The notes below the pieces were generated by a model that had not been told where the DNA came from, made no database searches, and saw nothing but the letters and a program-made list of their open reading frames with translations. From Bacteroidales bacterium (GTDB taxonomy: Bacteria; Bacteroidota; Bacteroidia; Bacteroidales; UBA932), in NCBI GenBank assembly GCA_017437125.1, contig JAFSBV010000025.1:88389-152388 (forward strand): 64,000 bases of DNA, read 5' to 3'. This document shows, piece by piece, positions 18,396 through 26,787 of the stretch (its first letter is position 1; every line of letters begins with the position of its first letter). Both the position numbers and the translations under genes were made by a program.

Positions 18396-18445
18396 GCTCC
18401 CACAAAAAAAAGAGAGACGGAAGTCTCTCTTTTTTTTGTGGGAGC
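18396..18445 (-). terminator. Perfect 23-base-arm hairpin overlapping the tRNA-Val 3' end
   Basis: Arms 18396-18418 and 18423-18445 are exact reverse complements around the loop GGAA. The arm nearer the tRNA contains an eight-A run in minus-strand RNA (and a T-run in the other arm), so it can act as a terminator for tRNA-Val. The outer part of the arm, GCTCCCA, is the last seven bases of the tRNA gene, so the distal arm repeats the tRNA acceptor end in inverted form. Confidence 0.75.
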
Positions 18446-18513
18446 AGAGGGAGTCGAACCCCCGACCCTCTGCTTGTAAGGCAGATGCTCTAAACCAACT
18501 GAGCTATGCTCCC
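18439..18513 (-). tRNA. tRNA-Val (UAC anticodon)
   Basis: A 75-base cloverleaf on the minus strand. Acceptor GGGAGCA pairs with TGCTCCC, discriminator A; D-arm GCTCAGTTGGTTTAGAGC; anticodon arm TCTGC-CTTACAA-GCAGA with anticodon TAC; T-arm with TTCGACT loop. CCA is not encoded. A full promoter stands 14 bases upstream. Confidence 0.95.
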
Positions 18514-18526
18514 TCAAACAGGACTG

Positions 18527-18557
18527 CAAATATACGGAGTTTTTTCAAATCTCCAAA
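18527..18557 (-). promoter_or_regulatory. tRNA-Val promoter
   Basis: Minus strand TTTG (18554-18557), 19 bases, TATATTTG (18527-18534); full match to the Bacteroidota consensus, placed just upstream of the tRNA 5' end at 18513. Confidence 0.85.
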
Positions 18558-18619
18558 AATTATTCGCAAAATCCTTTGATATTTCGTGCGGGAGATTTCT
18601 CGGCAAGCTCGAAATGACA

Positions 18620-19441
18620 TTAATACTGCGATGCCAGCTTCTTGGCCTCCGGCATACGAGACTTGATCTGAGCTATTCTCTTGGTATCGCTTGGATGAGT
18701 GCTGAGGAAATCGCTGGCATTACCGCCGCCTGCAGACATCTTGGTCCAGAAATCCAGTGCACTCTGAGAATCATAACCAGCTATCTCCATGAATACGATA
18801 CCCATGTAGTCTGCCTCATATTCATGCTTGCGTGAATATGGAAGCATCATTCCCACCTTCGCACCAAGACCAAACACGTTCACTGCTACACCCTGCACTG
18901 CAGCAGACTTCTGAGACAACGCCTGAGAGAGGATTGCAGCACCGTACTGGGTAAGTATCTGCTGGCTCATACGCTCGTTGCTGTGCTTTGCCACGGCATG
19001 TCCGATCTCATGTCCAAGAACAACAGCGAGCTCCGCCTCATTCTGAGCGATGGCAAAAAGTCCCTCATATACGACAATTTTTCCTCCTGGCAGACAGAAG
19101 GCATTCACCTCATTGTTCTTCACGAGATTGAACTCCCATTTCAGATTCTCGATGTCAGATTCGAAACCGTTGGCTCTCAGATATTTCTCCGTAGCTTCCG
19201 CAAGCTTCTGACCGACAGACTTTACCATCGCCGTAGTCTTTGCATCGGTTGACAGCTCAGACTGGGCCATATACTCCTTGTACTGTGTAAGTCCAGCCTC
19301 ATAAACCTCCTGATCCGAGACCAGAAGCATCTGCTTTCTGCCCGTAAGCGGAACAGATCCGCAACCTGTAAGGAAAAGACCGACGCAGACAACCGCCACA
19401 CATGACATGAGGGCGGTCTTTATTGAACCAAACCTTTTCAT
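18620..19441 (-). CDS. M48-family zinc metalloprotease, lipoprotein
   Basis: A 273-residue M48C (YcaL/LoiP/BepA-like) protease. A lipobox LTGC puts the lipid-bearing Cys at residue 27, so it sits in the periplasm on a membrane. The N-terminal VPLTGRKQMLLVSDQE is typical of this lipoprotein group. The zinc motif HEIGH is at residues 144-148, and the third ligand region is EYEADYMGIVFM. Such proteases clear misfolded outer-membrane proteins. It is 12 bases upstream of nothing on its own strand but follows the bactofilin gene by 12 bases, so the two are likely co-transcribed after secA. Confidence 0.92.
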   Translation of the reverse strand: MKRFGSIKTALMSCVAVVCVGLFLTGCGSVPLTGRKQMLLVSDQEVYEAGLTQYKEYMAQSELSTDAKTTAMVKSVGQKLAEATEKYLRANGFESDIENLKWEFNLVKNNEVNAFCLPGGKIVVYEGLFAIAQNEAELAVVLGHEIGHAVAKHSNERMSQQILTQYGAAILSQALSQKSAAVQGVAVNVFGLGAKVGMMLPYSRKHEYEADYMGIVFMEIAGYDSQSALDFWTKMSAGGGNASDFLSTHPSDTKRIAQIKSRMPEAKKLASQY

Positions 19442-19453
19442 GACTCCGGAGTC

Positions 19454-19888
19454 TTAATTTACGGGAGTCTGATGAGCCTGATGCTGGTGCTGCTGAACCG
19501 GCTTCACAGCATTCTGCACTCCTGCAAGCCTGTCGAACTCAGCCTCGCTGATGGTCTTGCAGTTTCCGTTGAAGGTAGCGCCAAGTTCCACAGAAAGCTT
19601 CCTTACATGAAGGTTTCCGTTCACCACGCATCCTTCCTTAAGTGCGAGAGTATCCTTCACGAAGATATTGCCCTCTACCTTACCCCAGAGATCCACATCG
19701 GTACATACGATATCGCCGCTGATAACGGCAGTCTCACCGATGACCACGCGTCCCTTGGACTGGATCTTGCCTTCGAAAGTACCGTCTATGCGGATGTCGC
19801 TTGGAGATACGATCTCGCCTTTGATCACTGTTCCGGTGGAAATCCTGCTGATGGAATTCACATTCACCGTTGTTTCTGTCTTTGCCAT
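19454..19888 (-). CDS. Bactofilin family cytoskeletal protein
   Basis: A 144-residue polymer-forming bactofilin (DUF583). The core from about residue 17 is a run of short beta-helix repeats: GTVIKGEIVSPSDIRIDG, EGKIQSKGRVVIG, ISGDIVCTDVDLWGKVEG, ALKEGCVVNGNLHV. The C-terminal tail is Gln/His-rich (VQQHQHQAHQ). Bactofilins form filaments on the inner face of the membrane that place cell-wall or envelope machines. It lies between secA (62-base gap) and the M48 protease gene (12-base gap). Confidence 0.93.
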   Translation of the reverse strand: MAKTETTVNVNSISRISTGTVIKGEIVSPSDIRIDGTFEGKIQSKGRVVIGETAVISGDIVCTDVDLWGKVEGNIFVKDTLALKEGCVVNGNLHVRKLSVELGATFNGNCKTISEAEFDRLAGVQNAVKPVQQHQHQAHQTPVN

Positions 19889-19950
19889 AGTATAGTCAGT
19901 TTTCGTTACTTTTCAATATAGGGTCCGTAAGCCCTGCCATGGGGTGAGGA

Positions 19951-22900
19951 CTATAATCCCTTTCCGTGGCAGTTCTTGAACTTCTTGCCGCTTCCGCACG
20001 GGCATGGGTCATTACGTCCCACCTGCTTGTCAACATGGACAGGCATCCTGCTCTTAGGTTCTCCGCCGTTTGTAACAAGATCAGTGCGTGAAGTCTGCAT
20101 CTGCTCCATCTCATTCCTTCTTGGCTGCTGAGGAGCCGGCGCCTTGGCCTCAGATGCATCCCTGAGCGGGATGAATGCCCTGAGAAGGAACGAAAGCACT
20201 CCCTTGTTAAGGTCTTCGAGCATCTGGCTGAAGAGATTGAAGCTCTCGAACTTATAGATAAGGAGAGGGTCCTTCTGCTCGTATGTTGCATTCTGAACGG
20301 ACTGTTTCAAGTCATCCATATCACGAAGATGCTCCTTCCACTTCTCGTCGATCTGCCAGAGGGTGATAGACTTGCTGAGTGCTCTTGCAATCTCCTTACC
20401 CTCAGACTCATAAGCCTTCTTGAGATTCACCGAAAGTGTCATCATCTTGCGGCCGTCAGAGATAGGAATAGCAATGTTCTGATATATGGCTCCCTGCTTC
20501 TCATACACCTCCCTGATTATAGGATATGCCCTCTGAAGCATAGTATCCATACGTCTTTCATAGGTCTCGATCATATGGGTATGGAGCTTTTCCATCATAT
20601 CCTTATGATTCGCCTTGTTGTAGTATTCCTCATCAAATCCAAGATCGATGGAAAGTGATGTCATCACCAGTTCGGTGAATGACTCATAGTCCATTCCGTC
20701 AGCCTTCTCGACAAGTATCTGTGCAGTATCCTGCATCATGTTCATGACATCGATCTCCACTCTCTCACCGGAAAGGGCGTTACGTCTCTTCGTATAGATG
20801 ACCTCACGCTGAGAGTTCATCACGTCATCATATTCGAGGAGTCTCTTTCGGATACCGAAGTTGTTCTCCTCCACCTTCTTCTGAGCCCTTTCGATAGAGC
20901 TGTTGAGCATAGGAGCCTCAAGTGCCTCGTTCTCCTCCATACCGAGCTTGTCAACTACTCCTGCTATCTTCTCGGAACCGAAAAGACGCATCAGTTTGTC
21001 CTCAAGCGACACATAGAAGATTGAAGAACCAGGGTCTCCCTGACGTCCTGAACGTCCTCTGAGCTGACGGTCAACTCGACGGCTGTCATGACGCTCCGTA
21101 CCGATGATCGCAAGACCGCCTGCCTCCTTTACTTCGTCAGGAAGCTTGATATCGGTTCCTCGACCGGCCATATTGGTTGCAATGGTTACAGTTCCCGGTT
21201 CTCCGGCATGTTTCACAACCTCAGCCTCTCGTGCATGCTGCTTTGCATTAAGCACCTGATGCTGGATTCCGCGCAGACGGAGCATTCGGCTCAGGAGCTC
21301 TGAAGTCTCTACATCCGTAGTACCCACAAGCACCGGACGGCCCTGGCCTGTCAGTTCCACCACCTTGTTGATCACAGCATCGAACTTTGCCTTCTTTGTC
21401 TTATATATAAGGTCATTGTTATCTATACGGGCTATAGGCCTGTTAGTCGGGATAACCACGACATCGAGCTTATAGATAGACCAGAACTCGCCTGCCTCTG
21501 TCTCTGCTGTACCTGTCATACCGGCAAGCTTGTGATACATACGGAAATAGTTCTGGAGGGTGATGGTAGCGAATGTCTGTGTCGCCGCCTCAACCTTCAC
21601 ATTTTCCTTTGCCTCGACTGCCTGATGGAGTCCGTCACTCCAGCGACGGCCTTCCATGATACGTCCTGTCTGTTCGTCAACGATCTTGATCTTTCCGTCC
21701 TGAATGATATAGTCGATCTCCTTGTCGAACATAGTGTAGGCCTTGAGGAGCTGGTTCACAGTATGCACGCGCTCAGACTTGAGGGCAAAATCAGCCAGGA
21801 TCTCATCCTTCTTCACCTGCTTCTCTTCTGCGGTCAGATCGGATTTCTGAACTTCTGCAACAGCAGCTCCCACATCAGGAAGGACGAAGAAATTCGAATC
21901 CTCGAGGTTTCCTGTGATGAGGTCACGGCCCTTGTCCGTCATGTCAACAGAATGCTGCTTCTCGTTGATCACGAAGAAAAGTTCATCAGTAATGAACGGC
22001 ATCTCGCGCTCGTTATCCTGTATATAATAGTTCTCCACTTTCTGGAGAAGCTGCTTCATTCCCGGCTCGCTGAGGAACTTGATGAGCGGCTTGTACTTAG
22101 GATATCCCTTGAATGCCCTGAAGAGAAGAACGCCACCATCCTTCTCGTTGCCCTCAGCGATAAGTTTCTTCGCTTCATTGAGAATCTGGTTCACGAGGGC
22201 CTTCTGGTTGCTGTAGAGACGCTCCACAAGCGGCTTGTACTCCATGAACTGCTGATCCTCTCCCTTAGGTACAGGTCCCGAAATGATGAGAGGGGTACGT
22301 GCGTCGTCGATAAGCACTGAATCGACCTCATCGACAATAGCGAAATGGTGCTTCTTCTGAACGAGATCCTTCATCGAAGTGGCCATGTTGTCACGAAGAT
22401 AGTCGAAACCGAATTCGTTGTTCGTACCGAATGTGATGTTGCATGAATATGCCTTCTTACGGGCCTCGCTGTTCGGCTGATGCTTGTCGATGCAGTCAAC
22501 GCTGAGACCGTGGAACATATAAAGAGGTCCCATCCACTCGGAGTCACGCTTTGAAAGATAGTCATTCACCGTAACCACATGCACACCCTTTCCTGCAAGG
22601 GCATTGAGGAATACAGGAAGTGTAGCCACGAGGGTCTTACCCTCTCCTGTGGCCATCTCCGCGATCTTTCCCTGATGAAGGACGATACCACCTATGAGCT
22701 GCACATCGTAGTGCACCATATCCCAGGTCATCTCGTTACCACCGGCAAGCCAATGGTTCTGCCATATCGCATAGTCACCGTCAATGGTCACGAAATCCTT
22801 TGTAGTACTGAGGTCGCGGTCGAACTGTGTAGCCTTCACCCTTATCTCCGGGTTCTCCTTGAATCGGCGTGCAGTTGACTTCATGATAGCGAAGGCATCC

Positions 22901-23226
22901 GGAAGAATCTCGTCCAGAACCTTCTCGATTATCTCGTCAACCTTCTTCACAAGCTTGTCCTGCTCCGTAGCAAGCGCTTCCTTCTGCTTCAGCGGAATCT
23001 CCTTCTCCAGCTCTTCCCTGATTTCTGCAATACGGTTCTCATCTGCGGCAATCGCTTCCTGGATCTTGTCCTTAAGTGCCTGGCATCTCTCTCTGAGTTC
23101 GTCGTCAGAAAGCCTGTCTATTGTCTTATATGCCTCAAGCACCTTGTCCAAGGTAGGCTTGATGGCCTTCATGTCACGGTCCGCCTTGGTACCGAAAATC
23201 TTCTTGAAAACGTCTGTAAATGACAT
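19951..23226 (-). CDS. secA: Preprotein translocase ATPase SecA
   Basis: A 1091-residue motor protein that drives proteins through SecYEG. It is longer than the E. coli protein (901), as usual in Bacteroidota, owing to insertions in the first nucleotide-binding domain. Seen: Walker A region [10 protein letters not shown] near residue 192, [37 protein letters not shown] in the second ATPase domain, [14 protein letters not shown], and the C-terminal zinc tail [15 protein letters not shown]. The gene has its own complete promoter and a hairpin at the start of its leader. Confidence 0.97.
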   Translation of the reverse strand: MSFTDVFKKIFGTKADRDMKAIKPTLDKVLEAYKTIDRLSDDELRERCQALKDKIQEAIAADENRIAEIREELEKEIPLKQKEALATEQDKLVKKVDEIIEKVLDEILPDAFAIMKSTARRFKENPEIRVKATQFDRDLSTTKDFVTIDGDYAIWQNHWLAGGNEMTWDMVHYDVQLIGGIVLHQGKIAEMATGEGKTLVATLPVFLNALAGKGVHVVTVNDYLSKRDSEWMGPLYMFHGLSVDCIDKHQPNSEARKKAYSCNITFGTNNEFGFDYLRDNMATSMKDLVQKKHHFAIVDEVDSVLIDDARTPLIISGPVPKGEDQQFMEYKPLVERLYSNQKALVNQILNEAKKLIAEGNEKDGGVLLFRAFKGYPKYKPLIKFLSEPGMKQLLQKVENYYIQDNEREMPFITDELFFVINEKQHSVDMTDKGRDLITGNLEDSNFFVLPDVGAAVAEVQKSDLTAEEKQVKKDEILADFALKSERVHTVNQLLKAYTMFDKEIDYIIQDGKIKIVDEQTGRIMEGRRWSDGLHQAVEAKENVKVEAATQTFATITLQNYFRMYHKLAGMTGTAETEAGEFWSIYKLDVVVIPTNRPIARIDNNDLIYKTKKAKFDAVINKVVELTGQGRPVLVGTTDVETSELLSRMLRLRGIQHQVLNAKQHAREAEVVKHAGEPGTVTIATNMAGRGTDIKLPDEVKEAGGLAIIGTERHDSRRVDRQLRGRSGRQGDPGSSIFYVSLEDKLMRLFGSEKIAGVVDKLGMEENEALEAPMLNSSIERAQKKVEENNFGIRKRLLEYDDVMNSQREVIYTKRRNALSGERVEIDVMNMMQDTAQILVEKADGMDYESFTELVMTSLSIDLGFDEEYYNKANHKDMMEKLHTHMIETYERRMDTMLQRAYPIIREVYEKQGAIYQNIAIPISDGRKMMTLSVNLKKAYESEGKEIARALSKSITLWQIDEKWKEHLRDMDDLKQSVQNATYEQKDPLLIYKFESFNLFSQMLEDLNKGVLSFLLRAFIPLRDASEAKAPAPQQPRRNEMEQMQTSRTDLVTNGGEPKSRMPVHVDKQVGRNDPCPCGSGKKFKNCHGKGL

Positions 23227-23254
23227 ATCTTATACTTTATTTATTATCAAAACA

Positions 23255-23282
23255 GGTTGCATGTACAACAGTACACACAACC
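23255..23282 (-). promoter_or_regulatory. Stem-loop at the 5' end of the secA leader
   Basis: A 12-base-pair stem (two G-U pairs) with the four-base loop TGTT; in the minus strand the arms begin GGTTGTGTGTAC and end GTACATGCAACC. It lies directly after the predicted start of transcription (about 23279) and 29 bases before the ATG. It could stabilise or regulate the secA message. Confidence 0.6.
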
Positions 23283-23284
23283 TG

Positions 23285-23315
23285 CAAATATAGTGACAAA
23301 TAGTCAATTATCAAA
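23285..23315 (-). promoter_or_regulatory. secA promoter
   Basis: Minus strand TTTG (23312-23315), exactly 19 bases, TATATTTG (23285-23292): complete Bacteroidota promoter, about 60 bases upstream of the secA ATG. Confidence 0.85.
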
Positions 23316-23356
23316 AACGATGGCTATAATCTGCCATTTTGGCAGAAAAAAGCGGA

Positions 23357-24118
23357 TCAGAAGCGAAGGCCGACACTTATATAGAACTGCTGGCGACGCA
23401 TCTTGAGATCATCAAGGGTATCGCCTTTGAACTTGTTCACAAGTCCCCAGTCATAGCCGATCTGAGCCTCGAAGATTTCCATGAATCTCACGCCGGCCGA
23501 TCCTCCGAGCTGGACATCAGCCCTTCTGTAGCGTGTCTCAGGGAACTGTCCCTCGATGATGTTCTCGATGAAATCAGGCATTCCGTCATTTGTCCTTATC
23601 TTTCCATTATAGAAATTGTATGAGATGGCCGCATTCACGGAATCATTCACTCGCGCCCTGTATTTCATTGAAGACGAAAGACCGGCCACCAAAGTAGGTC
23701 CACCCATTACAAAAACGCTGAGATTCTCCATTACAGGAACCTCGTACTTCACCTTCAAAGGAATGTTGAGAAAATGCTCGTCCCAGTCTCCGATGACCCT
23801 GACACCACCCTCAGACATGTTCCTTGAATCATTCTGATAAGTGTAAAGAAGGCCTGTCTGAAGGAAAAGGGCGCGGTCAACGATGGACATATCCTTGGTG
23901 ATACCGAGCTCGAATCCGTCAAGGCCGTCCGAAGTCACCACTTCATCGGTAGCCCAGTCAGAGAGCCTGTAAGCGGAGTGCACATAACCGAATGTGATTC
24001 CAAGGCCGTCAGCCGCAGTATAGACATCGCGGTGTCCGTGACGATAACCCTGTGCAGATGCTCCGGTTGTTCCTGCAAGCACTACCAGAGCGATGATAGC
24101 TGTGAAAAATCTTTTCAT
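23357..24118 (-). CDS. Outer-membrane beta-barrel protein (PorT-like)
   Basis: A 253-residue protein with a signal peptide (residues 1-22, ending GASAQ) and alternating beta strands throughout, ending in the strand QQFYISVGLRF with a terminal Phe, as needed for insertion by BamA. The pattern (LGITFGYVHSAYRL, LQTGLLYTY, FLNIPLKVKYEVPV, LSVFVMGGPTLVAGLSS) is that of the outer-membrane beta-barrel family common in Bacteroidota. No specific substrate or partner can be told. It starts 11 bases after rfbD ends and is likely the last gene of the pdxA-rnhA-rfbD transcript. Confidence 0.8.
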   Translation of the reverse strand: MKRFFTAIIALVVLAGTTGASAQGYRHGHRDVYTAADGLGITFGYVHSAYRLSDWATDEVVTSDGLDGFELGITKDMSIVDRALFLQTGLLYTYQNDSRNMSEGGVRVIGDWDEHFLNIPLKVKYEVPVMENLSVFVMGGPTLVAGLSSSMKYRARVNDSVNAAISYNFYNGKIRTNDGMPDFIENIIEGQFPETRYRRADVQLGGSAGVRFMEIFEAQIGYDWGLVNKFKGDTLDDLKMRRQQFYISVGLRF

Positions 24119-24128
24119 TTCTTTAAGT

Positions 24129-25016
24129 TTATTTGTTTGACATCATTTTCATATAGTCAGCGACTGCAATCGCAAGGGAATCCTCCCAATGAGGTATCTC
24201 GCAGCCGAACGTCGTCTTGAAGAGAGACTTGTCAAGCACAGAATATGACGGACGCCGCACCTTTGAAGGGAAATCCTCGGTCCGGCAAGGGCGTACATCA
24301 CAGAGATACCCGAATCCCCTGCATATGGCCGCCGCAAAATCATACCATGAGCAGACGCCTTCATCAGTATAATGGTAAATGCCGGTCTTGTCAAGATGAT
24401 CATTATCAATGACATGCAATATGGCTTCTGCCAGATCCTGCGCATATGTCGGTGTGCCGACCTGATCCATGACCACATTCACGCTTGGTCTCTCCGAAGT
24501 GAGTGACTCCATCGTCTTGAAGAAGTTCTTACCATAGCATGAATACAGCCACGCAGTGCGGATTATGAGATAACGGCATCCCGATTCCATCACGACCTGC
24601 TCACCTTCAAGCTTGGTCCTCGCATATGCTCCCAACGGTGCAGGCTTATCGGTCTCGACATACGGAACGGAAGAATTGCCGTCAAACACATAGTCAGTCG
24701 AAATATGTATAAGGGTGGCATCCGCTTCCTTGGCCGCCGCAGCAAGCACTTCCGGAAGAAAGGCATTGATCCTTCTTGCCATGTCCTCGTCATCTTCCGC
24801 CCTGTTGACATCGGTGTATCCGGCGCAATTGATGATCACATCCACATCATTCACCTCCACGACCTTCCTCACCTCCTCGGCATTCGTCGCATCAAGGGCA
24901 ACGACATCGCCATCACCGGTTATATCGGTGAATATGAAGCGGTTGTCCGACCCGCGGGACAGATCCATGAAGGTGCGGCCAAGCTGACCGCGTGCACCGG
25001 TAATCAGTATATTCAT
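24129..25016 (-). CDS. rfbD: dTDP-4-dehydrorhamnose reductase
   Basis: A 295-residue extended SDR for the last step of dTDP-L-rhamnose synthesis. The start is placed at MNILITGARGQLGRTF (ATG 25014-25016); an ATG two codons upstream is possible. Motifs: GARGQLG, INCAGYTDVNRAEDD, STDYVFDG, YARTKLEGE (YxxxK near residue 130), RTAWLYS. It is 7 kb away from the rfbA-rfbC pair and in a housekeeping operon (after rnhA), so the pathway is split. Rhamnose is probably also used outside the capsule. Confidence 0.95.
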   Translation of the reverse strand: MNILITGARGQLGRTFMDLSRGSDNRFIFTDITGDGDVVALDATNAEEVRKVVEVNDVDVIINCAGYTDVNRAEDDEDMARRINAFLPEVLAAAAKEADATLIHISTDYVFDGNSSVPYVETDKPAPLGAYARTKLEGEQVVMESGCRYLIIRTAWLYSCYGKNFFKTMESLTSERPSVNVVMDQVGTPTYAQDLAEAILHVIDNDHLDKTGIYHYTDEGVCSWYDFAAAICRGFGYLCDVRPCRTEDFPSKVRRPSYSVLDKSLFKTTFGCEIPHWEDSLAIAVADYMKMMSNK

Positions 25017-25032
25017 TCTCAACAGATATCAG

Positions 25033-25548
25033 TTAAAGGAGAGTTCCGTCTTCATCATCAGGCCTGTATCCGGGATCTGGTGGCAGCTGCACTCCCCTTG
25101 AAGCAGCTCCGGCACCTGCCGCGACAGCCAGCGCATCGCATCTCTCGTTCTCCGGGTGTCCGGCATGGCCCTTGATCCAATGAAACGCCACTCGGTGTCT
25201 TGCCATAAGTGGAACGAATCTCATCCACAGATCAGGATTCTTCACCTTTGCGAATCCCCTGCGCTGCCAGTTTTCCAGCCAGCCCTTGTTTATCGCATTC
25301 ACCACATACGAGGAATCACTATATACATGCACCTCGGCATTCTGCCATCTGATGGCCTCCAGACCCTTTATCACAGCCAGAAGCTCCATCCTGTTATTCG
25401 TCGTCAGGCTGAACCCCTCCGACATCTCCATCTCATGTCCGGCACATTTGAGGACAACTCCATACCCTCCCGGACCGGGGTTGCCGCTGGATGCGCCATC
25501 CGTATAAAGGAATATCGGCGGCCTCTGCCTTGAAGTCTCATCAGCCAT
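25033..25548 (-). CDS. rnhA: Ribonuclease HI
   Basis: A 171-residue RNase H that cuts RNA in RNA-DNA hybrids. Catalytic residues are visible: Asp17 in YTDGASSGNPG, Glu in NNRMELLA, Asp in YSDSSYV, and the last Asp in NERCDALA; the basic loop WLENWQRRGF is also there. A C-terminal extension of about 30 residues (PPDPGYRPDDEDGTLL) follows the catalytic core. It starts 2 bases after the pdxA stop, so it is co-transcribed with pdxA. Confidence 0.95.
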   Translation of the reverse strand: MADETSRQRPPIFLYTDGASSGNPGPGGYGVVLKCAGHEMEMSEGFSLTTNNRMELLAVIKGLEAIRWQNAEVHVYSDSSYVVNAINKGWLENWQRRGFAKVKNPDLWMRFVPLMARHRVAFHWIKGHAGHPENERCDALAVAAGAGAASRGVQLPPDPGYRPDDEDGTLL

Positions 25549-25550
25549 GA

Positions 25551-26630
25551 CTACTCGATGATCCTTCCGCCCTTAGGCTTGATTTCCGTATCAGGCAGCT
25601 TTATCGTCATCCTGTTCTCGACAAGATCGTCATAATCTGCACGCCTGTTATATATATCAATAGCCGTATAGATTGCAGAAATCATCGAACGCGGATCAGC
25701 CATGTCACGTCCGGCCATCTCATATGCGGTTCCGTGGTCAGGAGAAGTCCTGACTACAGGAAGACCGGCCGTGAAATTCACTCCTTCCTCGAAAGCTATC
25801 GCCTTGAAAGGTGCCAGGCCCTGGTCATGATACATGGCAAGAACTGCATCGAACTTTCCGTATGATGTTCCGAAGAAGCCGTCAGGAGAATACGGGCCGA
25901 ATGCAAGTATTCCCTGTTCGTTGGCCTCCTTGACAGCCGGAAGGATTATCTGCTGTTCCTCATCGCCGAGAAGACCTCCGTCACCGCAATGTGGGTTCAG
26001 TCCCAGCACCGCGATCCTTGGAGCATCGACTCCGAAATCCCTCTCAAGTGAGGCTTTCATAAGAGCCAGCTTCTTGATTATCTTTTCCTTGGTGATGCTC
26101 TTCACGACATCCTTGAGGGCGATATGTCCTGTCACCACTCCCACCTTGAGCTTGTCGCAGACCATTATCATGGCTACTTCATCCACACCGAATTCCTTCT
26201 CAAGATATTCCGTATGGCCCGTATAACCGAATCCTTCGCCAGCCATAGCCCTCTTGTTGAAAGGAGCGGTCACCAGCACATCTATATATCCTTCCTTGAT
26301 GTCCGCCACGGCCTTTTCCAGCGAAGTCATCGCGGCCTTTGCAGATTCCGGAGTTGACTGTCCCGGCTCGACAAAGACATTCTCAGGCAGGCAGTTCACG
26401 ATGTTCACCCTTTTCTGATGGACATCCTTTGCAGAGGTTATGACGTTTGTATTTATCTGGTCAAGATTATGAATCTGCTTCCTGTAGAAGCCGAAGATCT
26501 TGGAAGATCCGTATATCACGGGAGTGCAGAGATCGAGCATCCTTTCGTCAGCAAGAGCCTTGATTATGACCTCGTATCCGATTCCGTTGCCGTCTCCCTG
26601 GGTAATTCCCACCACCAGTTTCCTTGCCAT
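25551..26630 (-). CDS. pdxA: 4-hydroxythreonine-4-phosphate dehydrogenase
   Basis: A 359-residue enzyme of the DXP-dependent pyridoxal phosphate pathway, oxidising 4-phosphohydroxy-threonine. Typical blocks: ITQGDGNGIGYEVIIKAL at the N-terminus, VTAPFNKRAM, GHTEYLE with a metal-binding His, LGLNPHCGDGG, MYHDQGLAPFK, and GTAYEMAGRDMADPRSM near the end. The gene begins the rnhA-rfbD group and has a complete promoter 41 bases upstream. It is divergent from recG. Confidence 0.95.
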   Translation of the reverse strand: MARKLVVGITQGDGNGIGYEVIIKALADERMLDLCTPVIYGSSKIFGFYRKQIHNLDQINTNVITSAKDVHQKRVNIVNCLPENVFVEPGQSTPESAKAAMTSLEKAVADIKEGYIDVLVTAPFNKRAMAGEGFGYTGHTEYLEKEFGVDEVAMIMVCDKLKVGVVTGHIALKDVVKSITKEKIIKKLALMKASLERDFGVDAPRIAVLGLNPHCGDGGLLGDEEQQIILPAVKEANEQGILAFGPYSPDGFFGTSYGKFDAVLAMYHDQGLAPFKAIAFEEGVNFTAGLPVVRTSPDHGTAYEMAGRDMADPRSMISAIYTAIDIYNRRADYDDLVENRMTIKLPDTEIKPKGGRIIE

Positions 26631-26670
26631 ATTCCAGTTTGAAATTTATCAGTTTACACAAATTAACTTA

Positions 26671-26701
26671 CAAATATATGCACTTTGTTTGACTTTTCAA
26701 A
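26671..26701 (-). promoter_or_regulatory. pdxA operon promoter
   Basis: Minus strand TTTG (26698-26701), exactly 19 bases, TATATTTG (26671-26678): complete Bacteroidota promoter about 40 bases upstream of the pdxA ATG. Confidence 0.85.
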
Positions 26702-26787
26702 CACACTCCCCCTCATTGACTCAGGCTCGTACAGACATGTTTCCTAAATTTCCGAATAAGGATCTTTTTATGTACATTTGCCACCAT

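Noticed and set aside
21532-22320. A 262-codon plus-strand ORF
   Set aside because: It is a shadow of secA; its composition is a mirror of the SecA codons and it shows no domain.
26500-26787. A long N-terminal extension of recG reaching into pdxA
   Set aside because: It overlaps pdxA and its promoter, has no homologous features, and RecG normally starts near GVGPKR.
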